Below, piece after piece: positions 35,674-44,558 of a DNA stretch of 64,000 bases. This DNA comes from an uncultured Lachnospiraceae bacterium (GTDB lineage: Bacteria > Bacillota > Clostridia > Lachnospirales > Lachnospiraceae): NCBI GenBank assembly GCA_934317845.1, contig CAKRES010000002.1, positions 124,001 to 188,000 on the forward strand, in the 5' to 3' direction. A model generated the notes under the pieces. The model ran no database searches. It was not told where the DNA came from and was given only the letters and a program-made list of their open reading frames with translations. A program made the translations under genes and the position numbers. Position 1 is the first letter of the stretch, and each line of letters starts with the position of its first letter.

Positions 35674-37215
35674 TTACATATTTGGATTTTGCAGATCATA
35701 TTGTCCTTTATTTTCCGGTACGATAGGATCATACTCGACACGCAGAGTTGGAAGTCCGGCTAAGGTATGATAATAATTGATCATCCAGTCCTCATGTCCA
35801 TCCTCAACATTTTCTCCGTTTTCCGGTGGAGCATAAAACGTCAGGGTAAGACTTCTTGTACCGTCGTCTTGTTTTCCGCTATCCGGGAACATGTAGTAAA
35901 GAGGCATCAGATCCACAAAATCGACACCACTTGCCTTGTAGAACCAGCGTTCATTACAGCAGATCATCAGGTTGTCCCTGCTTGTCTGTTCATCAAAATT
36001 TAACTCTAAAAAAACAGGCTCTTTTTCTAAAGAGAGTGTGAGCTGGATTCCGGTGGCATCCTCTAAGCTGCCGTAGCGTAAAGAAAGGTTCGTTTCTTCT
36101 TTTGCATCGGTGACAACAGGAAGGCACAACGGGCTGTGTAACAGATTACGGTATTCTTTTAAGATCGGCTGTTCTATGCCGACATTTTCATTGTTTGGAT
36201 CTTCAATCTCCAGACCTAAACGTCCGCGGTCGCGGAACTGATAAAATGTGATCGCGCTCAGCCAGTCTTCCTTGTCTTCTTCCCGCAGCTTAAAAAATTC
36301 TTTCATCATGGCAATCTGGTCGTAGGGGCCGACCACATCTCCGTCCGAGTTAAATTCACTCATGACCATAGGTTTGGCAGTACCGCCGTTTAATTCTTTG
36401 TAGCGTTCAAAACTCAGTCTGGTAAGCTCGTAGGTACGGGAAACACTGCATCGTTTGTACTGGTTGGTCGTTTCGTCTGCAACATCGATTGGCCAGCCCC
36501 AGTGCAGTGCCATGTATTTGTCTACCGACCAGATGTCAGCAGCAGGAATAGTGTTTTTAAATGCTTCCTCAAGAAGCATAGGATCGCCCTTTTTGCAAAG
36601 AGGACCGGCGGCTTCGTTGGCAGGATCTTCCAGACCGCCAATGCAGATGATGATCTGGATCTGTGGGGCAATCTCATGGATCAGTTCGGCGGCATGACAG
36701 AAAAAAGCACCAACCTCTTCGTAGGATGCCCGTTTTCCAAAGCTGAACCAGGTACCGGTCGCTTCGTGGTTGATCCGAAGCTGCATCCGTCCAAACGTTT
36801 TTAAGTCCTCTGCGATCGCACGGATCTGTTCATCACTGATGCGTGGATCGATCGTCATCGTAAGGATCACATCCTGTCCGTGGCGTCTGACATCACGCAT
36901 CATGCGAAACGGTTCATGATCGCGGTCGCCTTCCAGACCACCGGTATATGGAAAATAATCATCATACGGATAATCCCACTGAAATTCGATCACCTGATCA
37001 GAAAATGCATGCCGGGCACGCTTTGGCCAGCTTTCGTCCAGTGGATAGTAGCAAAACATCAGGTTGATACCGCGGTGAGGACGACCAAGCTTTGCCAGAA
37101 TGTAGTCCTGATCCACGTATTCGCCGCGCTCACTGCCGTCACTTAAATCCAGAGAGAAACGAGCCGGACCGATATGTACCTTTTTATAATTGCATTTTTG
37201 TAATTCGATCTTCAT
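35674..37215 (-). CDS. Putative glycoside hydrolase with TIM-barrel (clan A-like)
   Basis: 513 residues without signal peptide. The first 340 residues look like a beta/alpha barrel. LRINHEATGTWFSFG resembles the acid/base region of clan GH-A enzymes (compare GH26 HE-x-NG-x-W), and KPMVMSEFNSDGD could hold the nucleophile Glu. The C-terminal 150 residues are beta-rich. Family and substrate cannot be named from reading alone. Monocistronic. Confidence 0.6.
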   Translation of the reverse strand: MKIELQKCNYKKVHIGPARFSLDLSDGSERGEYVDQDYILAKLGRPHRGINLMFCYYPLDESWPKRARHAFSDQVIEFQWDYPYDDYFPYTGGLEGDRDHEPFRMMRDVRRHGQDVILTMTIDPRISDEQIRAIAEDLKTFGRMQLRINHEATGTWFSFGKRASYEEVGAFFCHAAELIHEIAPQIQIIICIGGLEDPANEAAGPLCKKGDPMLLEEAFKNTIPAADIWSVDKYMALHWGWPIDVADETTNQYKRCSVSRTYELTRLSFERYKELNGGTAKPMVMSEFNSDGDVVGPYDQIAMMKEFFKLREEDKEDWLSAITFYQFRDRGRLGLEIEDPNNENVGIEQPILKEYRNLLHSPLCLPVVTDAKEETNLSLRYGSLEDATGIQLTLSLEKEPVFLELNFDEQTSRDNLMICCNERWFYKASGVDFVDLMPLYYMFPDSGKQDDGTRSLTLTFYAPPENGENVEDGHEDWMINYYHTLAGLPTLRVEYDPIVPENKGQYDLQNPNM

Positions 37216-37274
37216 AACAAACCTCCATATTTGAATTCTATCTAATATGCGAAGCCTTTTTTATATTTGGGTTA

Positions 37275-37727
37275 GGATTCCATCCTGTTACAGTCGCATG
37301 TTTTCATGATTTTTGCCTTGAAGCCTTACACATTGTATGCCTGTGTTCTGGAATTGACGCCGATCACTAGCCTTTTTAAGAAAGTCTTTGCTTTTATTGT
37401 TTCGATGAATACAGATCCGGACGGTGAGCCCCTCTGTGAGGTTTGGTGTTTTTCATGGCACGCTTTCGCTTTTGTTGCATGTCGCAACGGTGCGTAAGGT
37501 TCCAAAGTACGGAACCTAAGCACCGGCGCATGCAAATTAGCCAGAAAAACACCAAAATCTCACTGGGGCATTACGCCCGGATACTGTAATTATACATCGA
37601 AACGAAAAAGCAATAAGACTTTCAAAAAGGCGTAGGTGACAAGTCAATTTCTAGGACACAGTAATGCAGATTGTTATCCTGACTGGCAAAAATCATGATG
37701 CTCTGACTCTGTAACAGGATGGAATCC
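37275..37727. repeat. 453-bp imperfect palindrome, MITE-like element
   Basis: The outer arms 37275-37317 and 37685-37727 are inverted copies (GGATTCCATCCTGTTACAG and CATGATTTTTGCC blocks). Inverted similarity continues inward (TTTGGTGTTTTTC, GTTTCGATG, GCCTTTTT-AAGTCTT blocks) to a centre near 37505, where GCATG-CGGTGC-AAGGTTCC faces GGAACCTAAGCACCG-GCATGC. It codes for nothing convincing. It fills most of the 659-bp gap upstream of tatD. No clear target-site duplication was seen. Confidence 0.8.
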
Positions 37728-37778
37728 TTTCAACCTGGAAAAGGAAAAGGCGGCGCATATAAGCTTCTGTTACTATTG

Positions 37779-37784
37779 TATAAT
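37779..37784 (+). promoter_or_regulatory. -10 hexamer upstream of tatD
   Basis: TATAAT about 90 bp before the tatD start; no convincing -35. Confidence 0.4.
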
Positions 37785-37874
37785 GCAGGAAGTTTGCACG
37801 CAAGTTCTATTTCCACAAATAATGAAAATGTGCTAAGATAAAGGGACAGGAAATGTTGCGATAAGGAGACAGAT

Positions 37875-38654
37875 ATGATATTTGAAACACATGCTCATTT
37901 TGAGGATGACAAATATAACGAGGATCGGGAAGAGGAGCTTGCACGGGTATTTGAGGCAGGCGTTTCTTATCTGGTCAATGTAGCGTCCAGCATGGAGACG
38001 TCAAAACAATGTATGGAGCTTGCGAAAGCACATGCACCAATCTATGCAAGCGTTGGCGTGCATCCGGATCATGTAGAGGAGCTTGATGAGGCGGCACTTG
38101 CACAACTGGCAGCGTGGTGCCGGGAGGAGAAGGTCGTCGCACTTGGCGAGATCGGGTTGGACTATTATTACGAAGATCCGGTGAGAAGCATACAGCAAAA
38201 GTGGTTTGCAGCGCAGCTTGAAATTGCTTATCAGGAAAAGATGCCGGTCATTGTGCATAGCCGGGATGCGGCAGAGGATACGATGCGGCTGTTAAAGGAG
38301 CATCATGGCGATTCCCTTATCGGAATCATTCACTGCTTTGGTTATTCCAAAGAGATGGCACGCGAGTTTATCAAGCTGGGATTTGATATTGGTGTTGGCG
38401 GTGTGGTGACGTTTAAAAATGCCAGACGATTAGTGGAGGTGGTGGAAGATATTCCGCTTTCCCATATTGTGTTGGAAACGGATTGCCCGTATATGGCTCC
38501 GGTGCCTTACCGTGGCAAACGTAATACCTCCCGTTACCTCCCATATGTGGCGGAGAAGATTGCTGAGATCAAGCAGGTTCCCGTGGAAGAGGTGTACGAG
38601 GTAACGATGGCAAATGCCAAACGTATTTACCAGCTGGAAGAAAAGGAGAGATAG
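37875..38654 (+). CDS. tatD: TatD-family metal-dependent deoxyribonuclease/hydrolase
   Basis: 259 residues. Metal-binding motifs of TatD are visible: ETHAHFED, GEIGLDYYYE, VHSRDAAEDT, IIHCFGYS, ETDCPYMAP. Acts on DNA ends or related phosphodiesters. The next gene starts directly after its stop; the tatD-rsmA pair is common in Firmicutes. Confidence 0.95.
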   Translation: MIFETHAHFEDDKYNEDREEELARVFEAGVSYLVNVASSMETSKQCMELAKAHAPIYASVGVHPDHVEELDEAALAQLAAWCREEKVVALGEIGLDYYYEDPVRSIQQKWFAAQLEIAYQEKMPVIVHSRDAAEDTMRLLKEHHGDSLIGIIHCFGYSKEMAREFIKLGFDIGVGGVVTFKNARRLVEVVEDIPLSHIVLETDCPYMAPVPYRGKRNTSRYLPYVAEKIAEIKQVPVEEVYEVTMANAKRIYQLEEKER

Positions 38655-39542
38655 ATGAAAACTGTTATAGAGGATTCCAAAAAGCTCAGCAATCCACAGA
38701 TCACGATCGAAGTTTTAAAGAAAAATGATTTTGATTTTAAGAAGAAGTTTGGTCAGAATTTTCTGATCGATTCGCATGTGCTTCATAAGATCATGGATGC
38801 GGCAGAGCTTTCCGAGGACGATTTTGTTTTGGAGATCGGACCCGGCATTGGCACGATGACGCAGTATCTGGCAGAGCGTGCAGGGCAGGTGCTTGCGGTG
38901 GAGATTGACAAAAAAGCAATCCCGATCTTAGAAGATACCCTTGGAATGTATGATAATGTTACGGTTCTCAATGAGGATATTCTGAAGGTAGATGTAAACC
39001 GTATTGCGATGGAATATCATGACGGCAGACCGATCAAGGTGGTTGCCAATCTGCCGTATTATATTACAACACCGATCGTGATGGGCTTGCTGGAGGGCCA
39101 TGCGCCGATCGACAGCATCACGGTAATGGTACAAAAAGAGGTGGCAGAGCGGATGCAGGCGGGGCCGGGGACCAAAAACTACGGGGCGTTATCTCTCGCC
39201 GTGCAGTATTATGCCAAACCGTATCTTGCTGCCAATGTTCCTCCGAACTGCTTTATGCCGCGCCCGAATGTGGGATCTGCCGTGATCCGGCTTACCAGAT
39301 ACGATGCACCTCCGGTTCCGGTAGAAGATGAGAAGCTGATGTTTCAGTTGATCCGCGCTTCTTTTAACCAGCGCAGAAAAACGCTGCAAAACGGAGTTTC
39401 CAATGATCCCAATCTTTCATTTACGAAGGAACAGGTTGCAAATGCACTGCTTGCATTAGGATTATCTGCAAGTGAACGTGGCGAAAAGCTCACGTTATCC
39501 CAGTTTGCAGCTCTTTCAGACTTGTTAGGAAAGGAGCGGTAG
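38655..39542 (+). CDS. rsmA: 16S rRNA dimethyladenosine transferase
   Basis: 295 residues; dimethylates two adjacent adenines near the 3' end of 16S rRNA. SAM motif VLEIGPGIGTMT, catalytic NLPYY, substrate region QKEVAERM and C-terminal FNQRRKTLQNG are all present. Begins at the base after tatD. Confidence 0.97.
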   Translation: MKTVIEDSKKLSNPQITIEVLKKNDFDFKKKFGQNFLIDSHVLHKIMDAAELSEDDFVLEIGPGIGTMTQYLAERAGQVLAVEIDKKAIPILEDTLGMYDNVTVLNEDILKVDVNRIAMEYHDGRPIKVVANLPYYITTPIVMGLLEGHAPIDSITVMVQKEVAERMQAGPGTKNYGALSLAVQYYAKPYLAANVPPNCFMPRPNVGSAVIRLTRYDAPPVPVEDEKLMFQLIRASFNQRRKTLQNGVSNDPNLSFTKEQVANALLALGLSASERGEKLTLSQFAALSDLLGKER

Positions 39543-39543
39543 T

Positions 39544-39996
39544 ATGGCATCCAAAACGAAAATAAGAGTCCGCTATGCGGAAACGGATCAGATGGGGATC
39601 GTCCATCATGCGGTATATCCGATCTGGTTTGAAGCTGCCAGAGGAGATTATGTCAGGCAGCAGGGCATTGGTTATGATGAAATTGAGGCAATGGGATATA
39701 TGATCCCGCTGCATGATCTGACCTGTACCTACCGCCGTCCCTGTGTATATGAAGAAGAGTTGACGGTTGTTACCCGTATAAAGAAGGCAAATGCCGTGAA
39801 GCTTGTATTTTCCTATGAGGTCTATAAAGAGGGTGAAGATACGCCGCGCGTGACCGGGACAACAACGCATGCGTGGGTGCATAAGGACACGTTCCAGATG
39901 GCCAATCTGAAAAAAGAAAATAGAAAACTATATGATTTCATTATGGAAAGCTATGAACACGATAAAAAGGATGCGAATTCACAAATTGATGAATAA
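39544..39996 (+). CDS. YbgC/4HBT-family acyl-CoA thioesterase
   Basis: 150 residues, hot-dog fold. RVRYAETDQMGIVHHAVYP contains the catalytic Asp and the family pattern. Starts 1 bp after rsmA, so it is in the same operon. The substrate (a short acyl-CoA) is inferred. Confidence 0.92.
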   Translation: MASKTKIRVRYAETDQMGIVHHAVYPIWFEAARGDYVRQQGIGYDEIEAMGYMIPLHDLTCTYRRPCVYEEELTVVTRIKKANAVKLVFSYEVYKEGEDTPRVTGTTTHAWVHKDTFQMANLKKENRKLYDFIMESYEHDKKDANSQIDE

Positions 39997-40077
39997 ATGG
40001 ACACAATTTGGTCACAAAGCATCGGTATAGTAAACATCGTAAGAGCTTTTCATATATTTGAATCCTCTCCCCCTCAT

Positions 40078-40110
40078 AGCCCCCGGTGATTTCCGGGGGC
40101 TTTCCTTTGT
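40078..40110 (+). terminator. Terminator after tatD-rsmA-thioesterase
   Basis: AGCCCCCGG (40078-40086) pairs perfectly with CCGGGGGCT (40093-40101), then TTTCCTTTGTTT. Confidence 0.9.
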
Positions 40111-40156
40111 TTGTACGAAATGCACAAAGAATTTTCTTAAACATTGTGTAATAAGG

Positions 40157-40198
40157 CAAAAGTGACTGGAAAATGAAAATTCCAGTTGCTTTTTTTTG
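40157..40198 (+). terminator. Second terminator upstream of the maltodextrin operon
   Basis: ACTGGAA (40165-40171) pairs with TTCCAGT (40180-40186), extended outward by AAAAG/CTTTT, followed by eight T. Its 3' arm overlaps the next promoter's -35. Confidence 0.8.
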
Positions 40199-40252
40199 TG
40201 CAATAGCGTATAGTGAAATTACGAAATGGAAACGATTCCGAAAACGCTTCCA
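40186..40252 (+). promoter_or_regulatory. Promoter and tandem LacI-type operators of the maltodextrin operon
   Basis: TTGCTT (40186-40191), 17-bp spacer, TATAGT (40209-40214). Just downstream two LacI/GalR-type palindromes lie head to tail: TGGAAACGATTCCG (40227-40240) and CGAAAACGCTTCCA (40239-40252). They would block transcription when bound. The regulator at 43490 or CcpA are candidates. Confidence 0.75.
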
Positions 40253-40303
40253 AAAAATTCCAGAACGGAAAAAGCATTTTTAATTCAAAAAGGAGGAATT
40301 ACT

Positions 40304-41626
40304 ATGAAGAAGAAATGGTTGGCCTTAGGGCTCGTAACAATGATGATGGGGTCACTGTTGGCAGGATGCGGAAGCTCCGGTGGCAACAAGGAAAAAGCAA
40401 GCAAGGGTTCTGTTTATTATCTGAACTTTAAGCCGGAGGCAGATGCAGCATGGCAGGAGCTTGCAGACATTTACACCAAAGAGACTGGTGTAGAGGTTAA
40501 TGTAGTAACAGCAGCATCAAACCAGTATGAGACAACATTAAAGAGTGAGATGGGTAAGTCAAAAGCACCTACGATGTTTCAGGTAAATGGACCGGTTGGT
40601 CTTGCATCATGGAAAAAGTATTGTGCAGATTTATCAGATACTGCAATTGCAAAAGAACTTACTTCCGATGACTTCGCATTAAAGGATGGCGATAAGGTTG
40701 CCGGAGTAGGATATGTTATCGAGTCATACGGCATTATTTACAACAAAGAGTTGTTGAAGAAAGCAGGATATAGTGAAGATGACATTAAGTCTTTTGATGA
40801 TCTGAAAAATGTAGCAGAGGATATTACGAAGAGAAGCAAAGAGTTAGGCTTCAGCGCATTTACTTCTGCTGGTATGGAGGGTTCTTCTGACTGGAGATTT
40901 AAGACTCATCTGGCAAACCTTCCAATCTATTATGAGTACAAACAGGATGGTATCGACAACACTGATGCAATCAAAGGATCTTATTTACAGAACTATCGTA
41001 ACATCTGGGATCTTTATATTAACAATTCTACTACCTCTCCAGAGCAGTTGAGCACAAAGACAGGTGAGGATGCAGTTGCTGAGTTTACGACCGGCAAGGC
41101 AGTTTTCTATCAGAATGGTACCTGGGCATATTCTGATGTATCTTCTGTAGGGGATGACAACCTTGGCATGCTTCCAATCTACATTGGTGCAGATGGAGAA
41201 GAAAACCAGGGACTTTGTACCGGTTGTGAGAACTACTGGTGTGTGAATGCAAAGGCTTCTGAAGCAGATCAGAAAGCAACACTGGATTTCATGGAGTGGT
41301 GTGCAACCAATGACACTGCATTAAAGGCAATCTGTGGTTCTACAAAGGCAATGCCATCTGGTGCAGATGGAATGGGATTTGTTACTCCATTCAAGAAGAA
41401 TTTAGAGTCTGATAACTTATTAGTAAACATTGCTAACCAGTATGTGGCAGATGGTAAGACACCGGTAAGCTGGAACTTTACAACTATGCCATCTGAGCAG
41501 TGGAAGAATGATCTTGGTTCTGCACTTACCACTTACGCAGCAGATCAGACAGATGCGAACTGGGATCTTGTAAAGAAGGCATTTGTAGACGGCTGGGCAA
41601 CAGAAGCAGCGGCAGCAGCAAAATAG
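40304..41626 (+). CDS. Maltodextrin-type ABC transporter substrate-binding lipoprotein
   Basis: 440 residues. Lipoprotein signal with lipobox LLAGC (lipid on Cys), then an extracellular solute-binding fold (YLNFKPEADAAWQELADIYT; FTTGKAVFYQNGTWAYSDV). It captures alpha-glucosides for the two following permeases. ATG 40304 is set by AAGGAGG; an upstream in-frame stretch runs through the operators and is not coding. Confidence 0.93.
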   Translation: MKKKWLALGLVTMMMGSLLAGCGSSGGNKEKASKGSVYYLNFKPEADAAWQELADIYTKETGVEVNVVTAASNQYETTLKSEMGKSKAPTMFQVNGPVGLASWKKYCADLSDTAIAKELTSDDFALKDGDKVAGVGYVIESYGIIYNKELLKKAGYSEDDIKSFDDLKNVAEDITKRSKELGFSAFTSAGMEGSSDWRFKTHLANLPIYYEYKQDGIDNTDAIKGSYLQNYRNIWDLYINNSTTSPEQLSTKTGEDAVAEFTTGKAVFYQNGTWAYSDVSSVGDDNLGMLPIYIGADGEENQGLCTGCENYWCVNAKASEADQKATLDFMEWCATNDTALKAICGSTKAMPSGADGMGFVTPFKKNLESDNLLVNIANQYVADGKTPVSWNFTTMPSEQWKNDLGSALTTYAADQTDANWDLVKKAFVDGWATEAAAAAK

Positions 41627-41658
41627 CAACTTTTGATACACTATAAGAGGATAGTTTG

Positions 41659-41701
41659 ACGAGGTTGAGGGGGGAATACCCTCCTCCCCCTTCAGACTCG
41701 T
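41659..41701 (+). other. Stem-loop between binding protein and permease genes
   Basis: ACGAG/CTCGT outer pair and TGAGGGGGGA/TCCCCCTTCA inner stem with a 9-nt loop, followed by TTTAACAA. Probably a partial terminator or RNA-stabilising hairpin that keeps binding protein in excess over the permeases. Confidence 0.65.
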
Positions 41702-41729
41702 TTAACAATATATTATGGAGGTCTGGCAT

Positions 41730-42572
41730 ATGAATAAAGCGATCAAACGTTATTGGCCGATATTCTTACTGCCTACCATGGCTGCATTCTTGATTGGATT
41801 TATTGTTCCATTCATTGAGGGTATTTACTTATCATTTTGCGACTTCACCACAATTAAGGATGCTACATTTGTAGGTTTTAGTAATTATATGGCAGCATTT
41901 AAAGATACTACATTTGTAGATGCGTTTAAGTTTACGACGCTATTTGCTATCGTAGTGTTGGTGCTGATCAATGTACTGGCATTTTTGGTGGCACTGGCTC
42001 TTACGCAGAAAATGAAGGGAACTAACATTTTCAGAACGGTATTTTTTATGCCGAATCTGATCGGTGGTATTGTATTAGGTTATGTATGGCAGTTGATCTT
42101 TGATGCAATCTTCCAGCATTTTAATACGGCATTAAAGTTAAATGCTGTATTTGGCTTCTGGGGATTGGTCATCCTGGTGTGCTGGCAGCAGATTGGTTAT
42201 ATGATGATTGTTTATATTGCCGGGTTACAGGCAATCCCAGAGGATATTCAGGAAGCTGCCATGATCGATGGGGCAACAAGAGTACAACGTTTGTTTAAGA
42301 TCACAATTCCAAATATGATGCCTTCGATTACTATTTGTACATTTTTAACGATCACGAACGCATTTAAGCTGTTCGATCAGAACTTGGCACTGACTGGTGG
42401 AGAACCACTTCATAAGACAGAAATGCTGGCATTAAATATTTATGATACCTTCTATGGAAGAGTTGGCTATGAGGGTGTCGGTCAGGCAAAGGCTGTGATA
42501 TTCTTCCTGCTGGTAGTTGTCATTGGATTATTGCAGTTGAAATTCACAAAGGATAAGGAGGTGCAACAGTAA
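41730..42572 (+). CDS. Maltodextrin ABC transporter permease (MalF type)
   Basis: 280 residues, six membrane segments, EAA loop (EAAMIDGATRVQRLFKITIP). ATG 41730 is 8 bp after ATGGAGG. Its stop overlaps the next ATG by 1 bp. Confidence 0.93.
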   Translation: MNKAIKRYWPIFLLPTMAAFLIGFIVPFIEGIYLSFCDFTTIKDATFVGFSNYMAAFKDTTFVDAFKFTTLFAIVVLVLINVLAFLVALALTQKMKGTNIFRTVFFMPNLIGGIVLGYVWQLIFDAIFQHFNTALKLNAVFGFWGLVILVCWQQIGYMMIVYIAGLQAIPEDIQEAAMIDGATRVQRLFKITIPNMMPSITICTFLTITNAFKLFDQNLALTGGEPLHKTEMLALNIYDTFYGRVGYEGVGQAKAVIFFLLVVVIGLLQLKFTKDKEVQQ

Positions 42573-43444
42573 TGGGAAAAGCAAAGAAAAAAGAAACCAT
42601 CAGAGTGAAGAAAAAACCTTCTTTATTAAGTATGATCGGAACAGTTGTTTTTACGCTGATTTCAATTATATTTGTATCTCCGATCTTTATTGTGCTGATC
42701 AATTCCTTTAAAGGAAAATCATATATTAACTTAGAGACGTTCAAACTCCCAACGGAGCAGAGCTATGTTGGACTGCATAACTATAAAACGGCGATCACGC
42801 AGTATGATTTTATCAAGGCGGTCGGATGGACGCTGTTTATTACGGTAGCATCTGTTATTGTGATTTTAGTATGTTGTTCAATGGCGGCATGGTACATTGA
42901 ACGTGTCAAGAATAAAATTACAAAGCTGATTTATCTGCTCTGTGTATTTTCAATGGTTATTCCATTCCAGATGGTAATGTTTACCCTCTCCGGAACAGCA
43001 GATTCACTTCATCTGAATACTCCATGGGGCATTATCATTGTCTATCTCGGATTTGGTGCAGGACTGGCGGTGTTCATGTTCTGTGGCTTCGTAAAGGCAA
43101 TTCCGATCGAGGTAGAAGAAGCGGCGATCATTGACGGATGCTCTCCGATCCAGACATTTTTCAAAGTGGTGCTTCCAATCATGAAGCCAACGTATATTTC
43201 TGTTGGTATCTTAGAGGCAATGTGGATCTGGAATGACTTCCTGCTTCCATATCTCGTACTTGATATCAAGCAGTACAAGACAATTTCCATTGTGGTACAG
43301 TATATGAAGGGAAGTTACGGTCGTGTAGACATGGGTGCTATTATGGCATGTCTGATCATGGCGGTGATTCCGGTTATCATCTTCTATCTGTCTGCACAAA
43401 AATATATTATTAAAGGTGTTGCGTCAGGTGCAGTTAAGGGTTAA
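42572..43444 (+). CDS. Maltodextrin ABC transporter permease (MalG type)
   Basis: 290 residues, six membrane segments, EAA loop (EEAAIIDGCSPIQTFFKVVLP). Partner of the preceding permease. No ATPase gene follows, so a shared MsmK-like ATPase elsewhere must drive the importer. Confidence 0.93.
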   Translation: MGKAKKKETIRVKKKPSLLSMIGTVVFTLISIIFVSPIFIVLINSFKGKSYINLETFKLPTEQSYVGLHNYKTAITQYDFIKAVGWTLFITVASVIVILVCCSMAAWYIERVKNKITKLIYLLCVFSMVIPFQMVMFTLSGTADSLHLNTPWGIIIVYLGFGAGLAVFMFCGFVKAIPIEVEEAAIIDGCSPIQTFFKVVLPIMKPTYISVGILEAMWIWNDFLLPYLVLDIKQYKTISIVVQYMKGSYGRVDMGAIMACLIMAVIPVIIFYLSAQKYIIKGVASGAVKG

Positions 43445-43489
43445 AATATTACTGGCTATACTGAATGGTATAATGAGGTGAATTAATCT

Positions 43490-44506
43490 ATGACGATAAA
43501 AGATATTGCACAGTTATCCGGGTACGGGATTGGGACCGTATCCCGGGTAATGAATGACCAACCCGGAGTGAGCGATAAAGCAAAAGAAACAATATTAAAA
43601 GTAATCAGAGAAAGTAACTTTGAACCAAATGAAAATGCCCGTCACTTGAAAAGAAGATCGGCTTCTTCCATCTGTATTATTATTAAAGGTAAACAAAACA
43701 TGCTGTTTGCAGATATTCTGGAAAGAATACAAAATCAACTATCTATGATGGATGAGGATGCGATGTTTGAATATATCGATGAGGACGGTGATGAGGTAGA
43801 ATGTGCGATTCGTCTGATCAGAAGCCGCAGTCCAAAAGGAATCATGTTTCTGGGAGCGAATCTGAGCTTGTTCGATGAAAGGATCCAACAGCTCGACATT
43901 CCCTGCATGATAGTTACAACCGATGGCAGCACACTTGACAGTAAACTGATTTCTTCTGTTTCCATAAATGATGAATCTGCGACATATGAAATGATCTGCT
44001 ATCTGATCAAAAAAGGACATAAAAACATAGGCATTATTGGTGGAAAGCAGCATTCCAAGCAGATTGCATCCAAGCGGTTAGATGGATGTCTCCGGGCATT
44101 TCAGGATAATCATATTCCTTTTTTAACAGAGGAGAATTATTTGCCTTCCCGCTATACCATGGAATCAGGATATGAGGCTGCAAAAGAGCTTTTATCTAAA
44201 AATCCGGACATTACCGCACTGTTTGCATTCAGTGATACGTTAGCGATCGGAGCAATGCGTGCAGCATGCGATTTAGGGCTTTCTGTCCCTGAAGATCTCT
44301 CCATTGCCGGATTTGATGGAATCAATATGGCAAGATACAGTATTCCACGTCTGACCACGATCCGTCAGGATACGGAAGCACTGGCTGTCACGGGAGTAAC
44401 ATTATTATTAAAACATACACAGTATAATCTTGCGGTGGAACATCAGGAAGTACCGTATGATCTGGTGGAAGGGGAGAGTGTCAGAACGTACACGCTCTCC
44501 TCATAA
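43490..44506 (+). CDS. LacI-family transcriptional regulator of alpha-glucan use
   Basis: 338 residues: N-terminal helix-turn-helix and hinge (TIKDIAQLSGYGIGTVSRVMN; ENARHLKRRSAS) and a periplasmic-binding-like sensor domain. Likely binds the tandem operators at 40227-40252 and responds to maltose or a related sugar; this link is inferred from location. Confidence 0.92.
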   Translation: MTIKDIAQLSGYGIGTVSRVMNDQPGVSDKAKETILKVIRESNFEPNENARHLKRRSASSICIIIKGKQNMLFADILERIQNQLSMMDEDAMFEYIDEDGDEVECAIRLIRSRSPKGIMFLGANLSLFDERIQQLDIPCMIVTTDGSTLDSKLISSVSINDESATYEMICYLIKKGHKNIGIIGGKQHSKQIASKRLDGCLRAFQDNHIPFLTEENYLPSRYTMESGYEAAKELLSKNPDITALFAFSDTLAIGAMRAACDLGLSVPEDLSIAGFDGINMARYSIPRLTTIRQDTEALAVTGVTLLLKHTQYNLAVEHQEVPYDLVEGESVRTYTLSS

Positions 44507-44558
44507 ATAATAAAATGAAAATGCAGGTTTTTCTGAACATAAGACGGAGGATAGGGAC

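Noticed and set aside
37306..37535. Open frames inside the palindrome on both strands
   Set aside because: They exist because of the inverted symmetry; no ribosome site or recognisable protein.
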